Source of the DNA: Salirhabdus euzebyi | GTDB taxonomy: Bacteria; Bacillota; Bacilli; Bacillales; Alkalibacillaceae | DNA length: 64,000 nucleotides | Direction: 5' to 3' | NCBI RefSeq assembly: GCF_014207435.1 | Contig: NZ_JACHGH010000012.1 | Span: 43,695-107,694, forward strand | Shown here: positions 16,044 through 24,982 of the stretch, in pieces | How positions within the stretch are numbered: the stretch's first letter is position 1 | How the letters are laid out: each line of letters opens with the position of its first letter | The notes under the pieces: generated by a model | Seen by the model: the letters and a program-made list of their open reading frames with translations, nothing else | What the model was told of the DNA's origin: nothing | Database searches by the model: none | Position numbers and translations under genes: made by a program

Positions 16044-17336
16044 TCAGTTGGTGCTGGCTGTTTCTTCAAGAATGCTGTTCTCTGATTTTGGTAATGAAAT
16101 ATGAAAGCAAGTACCTTCATTTATTTTACTTTTTATCCTTATTTTTCCATTCATTTTTTCTAAAATGTTATATGTAACGAGCATTCCTAAACCCGTTCCA
16201 TTTTCACCTTTTGTAGAAAAATAAGGTTGGCCTATTTTGGCAACTTGTTCCTTTGACATCCCATGACCTGTATCACAAATGGAAAGAATAATATGATGTT
16301 CTTCTTCTAATTGAAGTGTAAGGATGCCACCTTCAGACATTGCTTCAATTCCGTTTTTCATAATATTGATTAAAGCTTGCTGAAAATGCTGTGCGTTGCC
16401 TTCTGTATATAAATGGTTAGGAATATTATTAGCAGAAATGTTTACTTTATTTTTTCTAGCTAATGGTTGTAATAGTTCTACAGCAGTTAACACTTCCTTT
16501 TTCAATTGTATCATTCCCAGATCATTTTTATGTGGCTTAGCAAATGTTAAATATTCTCTAATAATATTTTCAGCCTTGTCAATTTCGCTAAATATTGTCA
16601 TATAGTATTGCACTTTCTTTTGATCTTTTTCATTCATAAACATTAATTGCAGAAAACCTTTAATAGAAGTGAGGGGATTTCTTACTTCATGGGCAATACT
16701 AGCAGCGAAATGGGATACCATAACTGATTTTTCAAAATCGACTAATTTCTCTTTAAGTAAGATATTTCTTTGGATGATTTCTATGAGATAGATGGATAAA
16801 ACAATACCAAAAGTAATGATAATCGAATTGATAATCCACTGTATAGTTGTGAAAGTTGCTGCATTAAATACTTGTATGGATATAAATGTACTAATTGGAA
16901 CGATATGAATTAATAAAAGTCCGTAAACAATTTTTCCTCGTAAGCTAACAAGCAAAAACTTTTTAGATAGAAATGAACCGATAATTGTAATGAAACAACT
17001 ACTAATAAGCGTTAAAAAGAATCCAAAACCCCCAAAAGAAAAACGATATAAGAGGACAACAAAGAACAATCCAAAACCTACACTAGGACCTCCATATAGA
17101 GTTCCTAATAACAGAGGGATATATCGCAAGTCAAATAGGTAACCATTTGGCAATTGTATTGCAAATGTCATACAGAGTAAAATAGAAACAGAAGCAGAAA
17201 TAAAGATAGACAATTTGTACTGGTATTTAGAGTAAAGAGAGTTTAGTTTTAAATTATGTATAAACAAAATGATTAAATGACTAATAAAAATAAATAACAG
17301 GTTTACTAGCAATGCTTTTATTTCCAAGTCTTCCAC
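16044..17336 (-). CDS. KinB-like membrane sensor histidine kinase
   Basis: 430 aa, close to KinB (428 aa) of the sporulation phosphorelay. Five or six N-terminal helices (~10-190) form a 5TM-LYT-type sensor: LPNGYLFDLRYIPLLLGTLYGG is typical. HisKA H-box HFAASIAHEVRNPLTSIKGF with phospho-acceptor His ~217; ATPase N-box NIMKNGIEAM (~330), G1 DTGHGMS and G2 GTGLGM. Expected to autophosphorylate and feed Spo0F, with Spo0E-like brakes encoded at 50.6-51.0 kb. GTG start. Assignment to KinB rather than another Kin is by architecture only. Confidence 0.8.
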   Translation of the reverse strand: MEDLEIKALLVNLLFIFISHLIILFIHNLKLNSLYSKYQYKLSIFISASVSILLCMTFAIQLPNGYLFDLRYIPLLLGTLYGGPSVGFGLFFVVLLYRFSFGGFGFFLTLISSCFITIIGSFLSKKFLLVSLRGKIVYGLLLIHIVPISTFISIQVFNAATFTTIQWIINSIIITFGIVLSIYLIEIIQRNILLKEKLVDFEKSVMVSHFAASIAHEVRNPLTSIKGFLQLMFMNEKDQKKVQYYMTIFSEIDKAENIIREYLTFAKPHKNDLGMIQLKKEVLTAVELLQPLARKNKVNISANNIPNHLYTEGNAQHFQQALINIMKNGIEAMSEGGILTLQLEEEHHIILSICDTGHGMSKEQVAKIGQPYFSTKGENGTGLGMLVTYNILEKMNGKIRIKSKINEGTCFHISLPKSENSILEETASTN

Positions 17337-17640
17337 TGCGTAACCCCTTTCCTAAAAATTTCCCCTAATGCTTTCTAGATTAATTTTCGGCAAAAAATTT
17401 TATTTTCCTACTAAAAAATAGTATAAATACCAAATAATTGTATTTAACTACAATTTACATAATGTAAAATAATCGTATAAGTATTTTTACATTTATTCAA
17501 ATTTTGCGTTTAAATACTTTTAAATCGGGAAATGTTTAAAAAGGAAATATCATAAGAACTAAATAATTTACTTGAAAAATCAGTCTAAAGGATGAGATAT
17601 TATCCTACTCTTTATGGTTCCTAACGATCTTTAAAATCAG
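17337..17640. other. AT-rich intergenic region
   Basis: Upstream region of the kinase gene. Long A/T runs, no ORF with a ribosome site, no clear Spo0A box. Confidence 0.5.
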
Positions 17641-17756
17641 TACTATAATACTTGTAATGAATTAATGTTATATGATGTCCCTTAATTCTCATAAACATGA
17701 CCATTTTGTTTTCACCCATTACCTGCTTAGACCACAGGTAATGGGTATTTTTTTTC
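17641..17756 (+). ncRNA. Candidate small RNA or leader transcript
   Basis: TATAAT at 17644-17649 (poor -35) is followed by about 65 bases with no ORF and a strong terminator: ACCCATTACCTG/CAGGTAATGGGT (17714-17746) and a T8 tail. The MFS gene starts 108 bases later. Either a short RNA of about 100 bases or an attenuated leader of the transporter gene. Only the terminator is certain. Confidence 0.35.
17714..17756 (+). terminator. Strong intrinsic terminator upstream of the MFS gene
   Basis: 12-bp stem, 9-base loop, eight T. No protein gene precedes it on this strand. Confidence 0.85.
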
Positions 17757-17863
17757 CATATTTTCGTCATTTAGGAAGGGGTCATCATGCATAAGGAAGG
17801 GAATAAAAAAGAAAATTAAAAGGGTGAGTAAAAGAAGTTATCATAGTTGAGGAGTGTACGGAA

Positions 17864-19090
17864 ATGCATAAGCAGCGAGGCGCTTTATTTGCATTAGCAT
17901 CAATACCACTTTTAATGACTTTAGGTAATTCAATGTTTATCCCTGTTTTACCAATTTTAGAAAAAGAGCTTGATATTAGTGCATTTCAATCAAGCATGAT
18001 CATTACGGTTTATTCCGTTATTGCTATCCCTCTAATACCAATAGCAGGTTATTTATCCGATAAAATAGGTAGAAAAAAGGTAATGATTCCAAGTTTAATC
18101 ATTACGGGAATCGGTGGGGCTATATCCGCGTTTGCTGCTTGGAAATTAGATAATCCATATATGATTATTTTGGTAGGGCGGCTACTACAAGGAATAGGTG
18201 CAGCAGGTGCCTTTCCAGTAGTCATTCCGACAGTGGGCGATTTATTTAAAGAAGAGGAAAAAGTAAGTCAAGGCTTAGGAATTATAGAAACGTCTAATAC
18301 TTTTGGTAAAGTTTTAAGTCCCATATTAGGTGCATTATTGGCAATTATTATATGGTTTGCGCCTTTTGTATCTGTTCCCATTTTGTCCTTAATCGCAATT
18401 GGACTACTTTTCTTTTTGGTTAAGCCACCTAAAAATGAGGAGCCTAAGCATTCCACATTTAAGCAGTTTCTTAAGACGATTAAAAAGGTATTTAAACAGA
18501 ATGGTCGATGGCTTACTACAACTTTCTTTATAGGTTGTTTAAATATGTTTGTCCTCTTCGGTTTTTTATTTCATTTGTCGTCGATTTTGGAGGATGAATA
18601 CAATATGAAAGGGGTTATGAAAGGTTTCATTTTAGCAATTCCTCTTTTGTTTTTAAGTATTGCATCTTTCATTACTGGTAAAAAAGTTGGGGAAAGTAAA
18701 CCAATTATGAAATGTCTTATCTTTATCGGAAATGTAAGTTCTGCAGTTTCCTTATTTTTTATAAAGATGGACATGACCTTATTTATGATGCTTCTTCTCT
18801 TAACATTTGCTGGAATTGGAATTGGAATTTCCTTACCATGCTTAGATGCATTAATTACGGAAGGGATTAAAAAGGATATAAGAGGTAGCGTGACATCGTT
18901 ATACAGTAGCATGCGATTTGTAGGGGTAGCAGCAGGACCACCTATAGCTGCCATATTAATGAAGTCATTTCCAGCGTTTTTATATATAGGATTTGCTGGA
19001 TTGAGTCTTGTTGCTGCTATTATTACCTTTTTATTCATTAAGCCTGATTCAGAAACACAAGACAATATTTTAGCTGTGAATCGAGGGTAA
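17864..19090 (+). CDS. MFS transporter, DHA1 drug-efflux type
   Basis: 408 aa, 12 predicted helices. Signature A GYLSDKIGRKKVMIPSLIITG (~61-81), motif C region GIIETSNTFGKVLSPILGALL (~139-159) characteristic of antiporters, and a central loop at ~190-215 (KPPKNEEPKHSTFK). Resembles Bacillus Bmr/YfmO-type exporters; drug specificity cannot be read. A terminator-bearing region upstream may attenuate it. Confidence 0.82.
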   Translation: MHKQRGALFALASIPLLMTLGNSMFIPVLPILEKELDISAFQSSMIITVYSVIAIPLIPIAGYLSDKIGRKKVMIPSLIITGIGGAISAFAAWKLDNPYMIILVGRLLQGIGAAGAFPVVIPTVGDLFKEEEKVSQGLGIIETSNTFGKVLSPILGALLAIIIWFAPFVSVPILSLIAIGLLFFLVKPPKNEEPKHSTFKQFLKTIKKVFKQNGRWLTTTFFIGCLNMFVLFGFLFHLSSILEDEYNMKGVMKGFILAIPLLFLSIASFITGKKVGESKPIMKCLIFIGNVSSAVSLFFIKMDMTLFMMLLLLTFAGIGIGISLPCLDALITEGIKKDIRGSVTSLYSSMRFVGVAAGPPIAAILMKSFPAFLYIGFAGLSLVAAIITFLFIKPDSETQDNILAVNRG

Positions 19091-19116
19091 AGGGACTAAT
19101 GAAAAGTTAGTCCCTT
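19090..19116. terminator. Bidirectional hairpin between MFS and plsY
   Basis: AAGGGACTAA/TTAGTCCCTT stem; short T tail. Confidence 0.6.
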
Positions 19117-19123
19117 CCTTATT

Positions 19124-19762
19124 TTAGCTTACAATATCCCTATCTTTTTTAAAGGCATCACGTAGCCCAGCTTCTTCTCCTCTTGCAATTCTGACAAAGT
19201 TTTCATTATGTTTTACGATAGCTAATAATGTCAAAAATGTTGCAACTAAGATAACTTGGTATCCATAACCTTCCATCCAAGCGAAAATATCGAAGAACGC
19301 ATACAAAGCCATTGCACCAATAACGATATAATTAGTTAATATAGTTAATAAAACAAATAGCAGTAATCCAATTAAAGCCCATTTCCAATCAAGAACAAAA
19401 AATAATCCTATCATAGAAGCAGTTCCTTTCCCGCCATTAAAGTTCATATAGAAAGGGAAATTGTGCCCTATTATTACGAAAGCCCCCGTTAAAAAATAAA
19501 GAAAAATCAGTGCGTCAAAAGCAATGTTTTGATGGAAAAGAAGAGAGATAATTATAACGGCTATAACTGGTTTTAAAATATCAATTAAAGCTACAATAAT
19601 GCCAAATTTCCACCCGAAATGGATGGTAACATTGGAGGCACCAGCATTACCTGTACCAATTGTTTTTATGTCTGATTTTTTTATATATTTTCCAATGAAA
19701 TAAGAAGGTTGTATACAACCAAATGCATAGCCAATTAAGGCAGCCAATAAAGGATATATCAT
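19124..19762 (-). CDS. plsY: Glycerol-3-phosphate acyltransferase PlsY
   Basis: 212 aa. Transfers acyl from acyl-phosphate to glycerol-3-phosphate, the first step of phospholipid synthesis, in the membrane. The three family motifs are present: SxxxGK region IKTIGTGNAGASNVTIHFGW (~35-54), GHNFPFYMNFNGGKGTA (~98-114), and the third region IVKHNENFVRI (~186). Five or more helices. May be a second copy beside the chromosomal housekeeping PlsY, judging by location. Confidence 0.88.
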   Translation of the reverse strand: MIYPLLAALIGYAFGCIQPSYFIGKYIKKSDIKTIGTGNAGASNVTIHFGWKFGIIVALIDILKPVIAVIIISLLFHQNIAFDALIFLYFLTGAFVIIGHNFPFYMNFNGGKGTASMIGLFFVLDWKWALIGLLLFVLLTILTNYIVIGAMALYAFFDIFAWMEGYGYQVILVATFLTLLAIVKHNENFVRIARGEEAGLRDAFKKDRDIVS

Positions 19763-19852
19763 ATTCTCTCCCCCTATAATAAGAGATAACCATATCCTAA
19801 TCTTTGATTAATTATGTAGAAAAATCAACCCCTATTTTTTAGGAATTAAAAG

Positions 19853-19880
19853 TTGAAAGTTTAGCGAAAAAGGATATAAT
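19853..19880 (+). promoter_or_regulatory. Sigma-A promoter of the 19.9-kb gene
   Basis: TTGAAA (19853-19858), 16-base spacer, TATAAT (19875-19880), 60 bases before the start codon. Confidence 0.65.
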
Positions 19881-19940
19881 CTTAACTGTGATTAATAAAA
19901 TGTGTCGAACATCTAATGAAGAGCTTGGGAGGTAACAGTT

Positions 19941-20414
19941 TTGCGCAAATATGTAGTTATGACTTTATTTATCGTTTTTATATTTTTGATATACATGTAT
20001 TTTTCTAATAGTCAGGAAAATTACAAAGCTATGGAATATGACAAAATAGAGGATGCTGTTGAGAAGCTATCCTTTGAAGCAATGACCCCTACATTTGTTC
20101 CAAATAATGTAGAAAAGGTAAAGGCCTATATTCATGTTTATAATAACATTCAAACCCTATTTGAAATTCAGTATCAAAATGAAAATAATGAACAGGTATT
20201 TTGGTTATATGCTTCAGAAAGTGAAGAGCTTTATTTAAGTGAGGACGAGCAGTGGGAACGAGTAGATCTACAAGGTACAGAAGGTCATTTTACTGTCAGT
20301 CTAGAAACAAACACGTCCAAGCTTTTATGGTTAATGAATGGAATCGAATATTCCGTTCAAAGCAAAATATTAGGCAAAGAGGAGCTAATAAAAATAGCTC
20401 AATCTATTCAATAG
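19941..20414 (+). CDS. Membrane-anchored DUF4367-like protein
   Basis: 157 aa from TTG with GGGAGG ten bases upstream. One N-terminal helix (~4-20), then an extracytoplasmic domain. The order (L)SFEAMTPTFVPNNVEKV, a beta segment with QTLFEIQYQ, VFWLYAS, and WLMNGIEYSVQSKILGKEELIKIAQSI resembles the DUF4367 domain found in anti-sigma-like and lipoprotein-bound proteins. Function unknown. Confidence 0.6.
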   Translation: MRKYVVMTLFIVFIFLIYMYFSNSQENYKAMEYDKIEDAVEKLSFEAMTPTFVPNNVEKVKAYIHVYNNIQTLFEIQYQNENNEQVFWLYASESEELYLSEDEQWERVDLQGTEGHFTVSLETNTSKLLWLMNGIEYSVQSKILGKEELIKIAQSIQ

Positions 20415-20415
20415 T

Positions 20416-20448
20416 AAAGCTCCATACCATGAAATGGTATGGAGCTTT
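20416..20448. terminator. Bidirectional terminator
   Basis: AAAGCTCCATACCAT/ATGGTATGGAGCTTT, loop GAA, between convergent genes. Confidence 0.85.
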
Positions 20449-20450
20449 TA

Positions 20451-21731
20451 TTATTTGTCAGTCAATGTTTTAATCGATGTACCTGGGAAGTAAAATTCAA
20501 TTATTTCTTGATATTTTTTACCTGTTTTAGCCATTTCATTGGCTCCCCATTGACTCATTCCCACACCGTGCCCATAGCCTCTGCCTTTCATTGTGTAGAA
20601 CCCATCTTTTTTCTCTAGGGAATCAATATAGTAGCTTTTAAACATGGTTCCACCTATCATCGGTCTAATTTGAGAAAGGGAGACATCTTCCAAAGATAGT
20701 TGATCAAACAAAATGATGTCACCTAATAAATTGTACATAAAATTAATTGTAATGGAACCTTTTACAGAACGCTTTCCACTAGTTTTTTCATCCCCTATTT
20801 GAAAATAGGGGATAGAAATTATTTTGTTGTTCTTGAACCCTTGATTTGTTAACCACTGTTTAATAGAAGATAATTTATCTTGATCACGCTCTTTCATTTC
20901 CAACCATTGAGCAGGGTCGAAAGATAGATCCTCCAAGTCAATTTGATTCTCATGTATAGAGAATTCCCAAGGATGACCAGGATCATAGGGGTCCGTTTTT
21001 ATTGGATAATATTCCTTTCGATCCCCATTCCAAACATTGTTGTTTGATTCCGTCATTCCGCCATTGCTTGCGGAATAAAAAGCATTTATCGGTTTGTTTT
21101 TATAGGTAATTATTTGTCCTTTTGTTTGTTCCACAGCATTATTTGTTTTATCAAAAGAGGAGTAACCACCATAGACTTGAAATTTAATTGTGTCATCCAT
21201 TTGTCTGTTCTCTTTTAGGTGAATGTAGGCATAAGTTCTTGCAGCTAAGCTTTGTGCCTTTAATGTTTCTATTTCCCAAGTTGGATATACTTCAAAAGGA
21301 ACAACACCTTTTAAGTAATCTTCGAGGGGAAGTTGGTTTATGGGACGTATATTTTGTTCTTTTTCTACTGTGAAATACATAGCTCCCATATATGGTCTTC
21401 CATTTAAATATATTAAATGATTTTCGTTATATTTGTTGGGAATTAAGGTAAAATCCCCAGGTAATTTAAGTGTTCTGTTATTTCCGGTTAAGTACAATTC
21501 TCCTTTCTCAACAAATAGTGTGTAATTCACTCCTTTCTGTAAAGATAATGTAGGACTTAGTGTGACGTAATCTCCACTTAGCACGATGGAGATTGCTGAA
21601 GGATCTTCTATATAATTGACAAGCTTTACAGACACCATTTCTTCTGCATTTGTTTTAAAGGGAAATATAATGAAAGTTAGTATGATCGACAACAATAATT
21701 TTCTCATAGTTCTATTTTCTAAATGTTTCAA
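20451..21731 (-). CDS. SpoIID/LytB domain protein
   Basis: 426 aa. Signal peptide (MRKLLLSIILTFIIFPFKTNA) predicts export. SpoIID domain from ~130: LEDYLKGVVPFEVYPTWEIETLKAQSLAARTYA with the catalytic-type Glu, YSSFDKTNNAVEQTKGQIITY, FYSASNGG, and the terminal GRGYGHGVGMSQWGA. SpoIID cleaves denuded glycan strands; this is a paralogue with an extra N-terminal domain rather than spoIID itself. TTG 21731 is the longest start; ATG 21707 gives a cleaner signal peptide but neither has a strong ribosome site. Confidence 0.85.
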   Translation of the reverse strand: MKHLENRTMRKLLLSIILTFIIFPFKTNAEEMVSVKLVNYIEDPSAISIVLSGDYVTLSPTLSLQKGVNYTLFVEKGELYLTGNNRTLKLPGDFTLIPNKYNENHLIYLNGRPYMGAMYFTVEKEQNIRPINQLPLEDYLKGVVPFEVYPTWEIETLKAQSLAARTYAYIHLKENRQMDDTIKFQVYGGYSSFDKTNNAVEQTKGQIITYKNKPINAFYSASNGGMTESNNNVWNGDRKEYYPIKTDPYDPGHPWEFSIHENQIDLEDLSFDPAQWLEMKERDQDKLSSIKQWLTNQGFKNNKIISIPYFQIGDEKTSGKRSVKGSITINFMYNLLGDIILFDQLSLEDVSLSQIRPMIGGTMFKSYYIDSLEKKDGFYTMKGRGYGHGVGMSQWGANEMAKTGKKYQEIIEFYFPGTSIKTLTDK

Positions 21732-21800
21732 CGTAGTTATTCGCCTAATTGTAAATAGAAAAACCTGGCTATTTTAAAGTGCAATAAAAAACATGGATAA

Positions 21801-22319
21801 CTAATTGTTTTTCCATGTTTTTGCTTTCTCATCAATTTTTTTAATAAAAGCATCTTTACCCTGGATGTAGCTATCTATGTCTGTTGGGAATTGAAGTGCT
21901 AAGCGTTCTTTTAAACGACTATAATCCTTTGCTTCTACGGGGTGAGCTATCATGTATTCCTTAAAAGCAAGATGTCTTTTAATTTCGTCATTCCCTCGCT
22001 CAAACAAGTGGAGATGGTGTGTTCGGTTATTCCCACCCTTCATAAAGAACCTTCGTCCAGGTATTCCATTTTCCCCTTTTGCTTCATAGCCAATTTCTAA
22101 CATACTTTGGTTGAATGAATCTATACTTTTAATATTGCCTACTTCACCTAACAAGTCGATAACTGGTTTTGCTTTTATATTTGGGATAGCTGTACTACCA
22201 ATGTGGTATAGATGTATCAATTGATTTTGAAGAACTTTTTTTATTTTCTTCTTTTCTTCCTCAAACATATCAGCCCATCTAGATTGATGTGGGACGACTT
22301 CAACCTTTCTCAATATCAT
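21801..22319 (-). CDS. GrpB family protein (UPF0157)
   Basis: 172 aa. Nucleotidyltransferase-fold family: VVPHQSRWADMFEEEKKKI start, HIGSTAIPNIKAKPVIDLLGEV (~40-61), RTHHLHLFERGNDEIKRHLAFKEYM (~103-127) and the YSRLKERLA(LQ) end. Activity of stand-alone GrpB proteins is not established. ATG chosen at 22319. Confidence 0.9.
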   Translation of the reverse strand: MILRKVEVVPHQSRWADMFEEEKKKIKKVLQNQLIHLYHIGSTAIPNIKAKPVIDLLGEVGNIKSIDSFNQSMLEIGYEAKGENGIPGRRFFMKGGNNRTHHLHLFERGNDEIKRHLAFKEYMIAHPVEAKDYSRLKERLALQFPTDIDSYIQGKDAFIKKIDEKAKTWKNN

Positions 22320-22709
22320 CTCTCCTAGCTGTAATTAAATATAATCACTGTTTTTAATAAACATTTATAAATGCTTAAACATATCACTACTTTGTAAAAA
22401 AAATCCTTTAGCCTTTATTCTGTTTTGTACGTCTCTAATATTGTATACAGAAGAATTCCACCAAATCAAAAACATGATCATGATCTTTTACTGCTAACCT
22501 ATAAAGGTAGTACCCATCTCAGAATTAATCGTATTTAATATGATCTAAATAATTCATCTACATAACTATCACCTAATAGAAATGAAATAATTATTATACT
22601 ATTGTAACGAAAATTTGACCTTCCCTAAAAGATATATGCAACTTGTGATAAACGGACACACCCCTTTATGCAATTTTTCATTTATTAATGATAGAAGGGG
22701 GGAGAAGAA
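22320..22709. other. Intergenic, no gene seen
   Basis: 390 bases, AT-rich, between divergent genes. No ORF with a ribosome site other than the GGGGGGAG that precedes the next gene. Confidence 0.5.
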
Positions 22710-23027
22710 ATGGCTAATGAGAAAGCTTTACAACAAAAAATAGAAAATCTAGAACACACGATAGAAAAGTTAGAAAATAAGATGGAAGAGAAAACAAATC
22801 ATAATGATGTTCGAGTTATCCTCGATGAATCTTTAAAAGCAAAAAAAATAGTTACAGAAGATGAAGTGATTATTCTTATCGATGAAAAAATTGAAGAAAA
22901 TTATGTCACTTATGGGGATATGGAAAAGGTGACAAATCAAATACATTTAAACATTATAAAATGGGTTGTAGGTACTGGGCTCAGTGTATGTGCTCTCACG
23001 GTTGGCCTACTTCGAATCTTGCTATAG
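22710..23027 (+). CDS. Coiled-coil, tail-anchored small membrane protein
   Basis: 105 aa. Residues 5-35 are a heptad coiled coil (LQQKIENLEHTIEKLENKM), the middle is acidic (VTEDEVIILIDEKIEENY), and one C-terminal helix (~82-103) is followed by nothing. The layout resembles DUF1640 or the phage XhlA type. GGGGGGAG ribosome site. It ends in a hairpin terminator, so it is likely transcribed apart from the channel pair that follows, although the subject matter (membrane, coiled coil) is suggestive. Confidence 0.6.
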   Translation: MANEKALQQKIENLEHTIEKLENKMEEKTNHNDVRVILDESLKAKKIVTEDEVIILIDEKIEENYVTYGDMEKVTNQIHLNIIKWVVGTGLSVCALTVGLLRILL

Positions 23028-23055
23028 AGGTGTTATCAGATGATAACACCTCTAT
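23024..23055 (+). terminator. Hairpin terminator
   Basis: Perfect 15-bp stem ATAGAGGTGTTATCA with loop GA; the stop codon lies within it. Confidence 0.75.
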
Positions 23056-23182
23056 ATTCATAGAACTTGTTCTATTTATTCGCTCCTCATAATATTGTGG
23101 AAGTAATAGAGCTTTTCCAATTGATGCTTTTGCAAAAAATGGACGTAATTCACATTGTTATTTCAAAATGAGGTGAGGAGTA

Positions 23183-24982
23183 TTGTTTGATTTATTACCT
23201 GCGAATAATGAATTCGCACGATATATTATTATAATAACGTTCCTATTTTTACTATTTGTATCTTTTCGCGTGATATATTTGAACTTATCTTTGTTTAACT
23301 ATTTGAAGAAACAGTTAGATACAACAGAAAGAAATCCAGAAAACAGTAGATTTTGGAAAAATTTAAAAGAACAATACGATTTGGAAAATAGAGGGAAAAA
23401 TGATCACATTGATGTACAGGCGTTTGTAGAGTCCTACATGTCTAATTATACAACTTCCCAGCAGTCTAAAAGTATTTTGAGCAACATTAATCGCATCCAC
23501 TCCGCTGGATCAACCGTAATTTTAATTGGTGTTTTGGGAACTTTTGTTGGTTTAATTAGTGCCTTATACGGATTAGATTTAAATGGAGAGGAAATGCAGT
23601 CATCGATACAAAACGTGTTAGACGGAATATACACTGCCTTCTATACAAGTGTATTCGGGATTGCTGCTTCCTTAATCATTACGTATGTTCATAAAAACTG
23701 GGACACCAAACACTTGTTACTACGACTAACTCTTCGTGCGGAAAATTTATTACAAACTCATGCGAAAAACACATGGGAAAGTCGCATGATTGATTCCCTC
23801 GACAGTGTTAAAATTGCTATTACAGATATGCATAGCAGTCTAGCTGAGCTTGACGATTTCTCTCAGGCAATGGAGAGTGCTTCGGGTAATATGGTTACTT
23901 TTAATGAAAAATTTGAACGCAGTGCCAATATATTGTACGAAACCTTTGAAAATATGGAGAAAGTTGGAGAAAACTTTAATCGCCGAATGGACGTATTGAA
24001 TAAACAGTTTGATACCTTTGTCAATCAGATGGAAAAACAAGAAGCCTCGTTAAAGACCATTGACGAAAGAATTCGGGGGGTATCTGATCATATATCATTG
24101 TTTATTGAGAAAGCTACCAAAAATATCCACGACCTTACGGAAGAAAATAAAAATTACCTACAAGGTGTGGAGATGAAGCTAGATGACTCATTCCGTAATA
24201 TGTCTGGTTTTTATACAGACAGTTTAAGACAATTAACAAAAATGGTCGATACCATGTCAGAGTTAGAGCATAAAAATGAAGCCTTCATTGCGAATGTAGG
24301 AAAAGCAACGGAAACGATGAAGGAAGTATTAAAAGACCGTACATTTGATCAGTTAGCACATGTTACAAGAAATTTCTCAGAAAATGTAATGCTGTTAGAA
24401 AACCATTTTCAGCGTTTGCAAGATCATTATGACCGCATGGAAAAGGAAAAAAAGGAATTTATGTCTTTTTACCAGCAGCAAAGGGAAGAGTTAGTTCGTA
24501 TGCGCGAAGAAATACACAATCTTTCCTCTAATAATGAAGGAGTTCGAAGGCAGTTTGAAGATATTAAATTTGTGTTTGAGCAAGCGGACAAATCAAATAG
24601 GGAGCTCATCCAACAAAGCTATGAATTGACAAGGGATGTAAAAGATTCTTTAAAACAAAATTCACAAGAGCAAGCTAATCAGATGAAACAAGTGATGTAT
24701 GATTTTCATAATCAAATAAATGATGCTTTCCGAAACTTGGACAATATATTAGGTAAAAATTTAGCCAATAGCATAGATAAGTTTGAACAGTATGTATCTA
24801 GTACAAATCAAGCGATAGAAAGACAATTTAATTCAGTAAATGAGTTTGTTAACAATAGTATGCAATCTTCTAATCGAGAAGTATTGAATGCAGTGGGCGA
24901 TATACGGAATCGCATTGACCAGTGGGATCAACAGATGAAACAATCGGTTCGAAACAGAAGCCAAAGGGAGAATAGGGATTAA
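23183..24982 (+). CDS. ZorA-like MotA/TolQ/ExbB proton channel with long coiled-coil tail
   Basis: 599 aa. Helix 1 at ~12-33; the paired channel helices at ~105-130 (STVILIGVLGTFVGLISALY) and ~148-172 (YTAFYTSVFGIAASLIITYV) are the MotA/TolQ/ExbB core, with the small-residue and Thr/Ser lining. From ~185 to 599 the chain is a cytoplasmic, charged, helical coiled coil. This architecture is that of ZorA of the Zorya anti-phage motor, whose tail is thought to carry a signal inward. TTG start with GAGGTGAGGAG upstream. The next gene overlaps by one base and encodes the ZorB-like partner. No ZorC, ZorD or ZorE gene is near, so the role is open. Confidence 0.8.
   Translation: MFDLLPANNEFARYIIIITFLFLLFVSFRVIYLNLSLFNYLKKQLDTTERNPENSRFWKNLKEQYDLENRGKNDHIDVQAFVESYMSNYTTSQQSKSILSNINRIHSAGSTVILIGVLGTFVGLISALYGLDLNGEEMQSSIQNVLDGIYTAFYTSVFGIAASLIITYVHKNWDTKHLLLRLTLRAENLLQTHAKNTWESRMIDSLDSVKIAITDMHSSLAELDDFSQAMESASGNMVTFNEKFERSANILYETFENMEKVGENFNRRMDVLNKQFDTFVNQMEKQEASLKTIDERIRGVSDHISLFIEKATKNIHDLTEENKNYLQGVEMKLDDSFRNMSGFYTDSLRQLTKMVDTMSELEHKNEAFIANVGKATETMKEVLKDRTFDQLAHVTRNFSENVMLLENHFQRLQDHYDRMEKEKKEFMSFYQQQREELVRMREEIHNLSSNNEGVRRQFEDIKFVFEQADKSNRELIQQSYELTRDVKDSLKQNSQEQANQMKQVMYDFHNQINDAFRNLDNILGKNLANSIDKFEQYVSSTNQAIERQFNSVNEFVNNSMQSSNREVLNAVGDIRNRIDQWDQQMKQSVRNRSQRENRD

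Noticed and set aside
18571..19065. 164-aa minus-strand open frame
   Set aside because: Antisense shadow of the MFS gene at 17864-19090.
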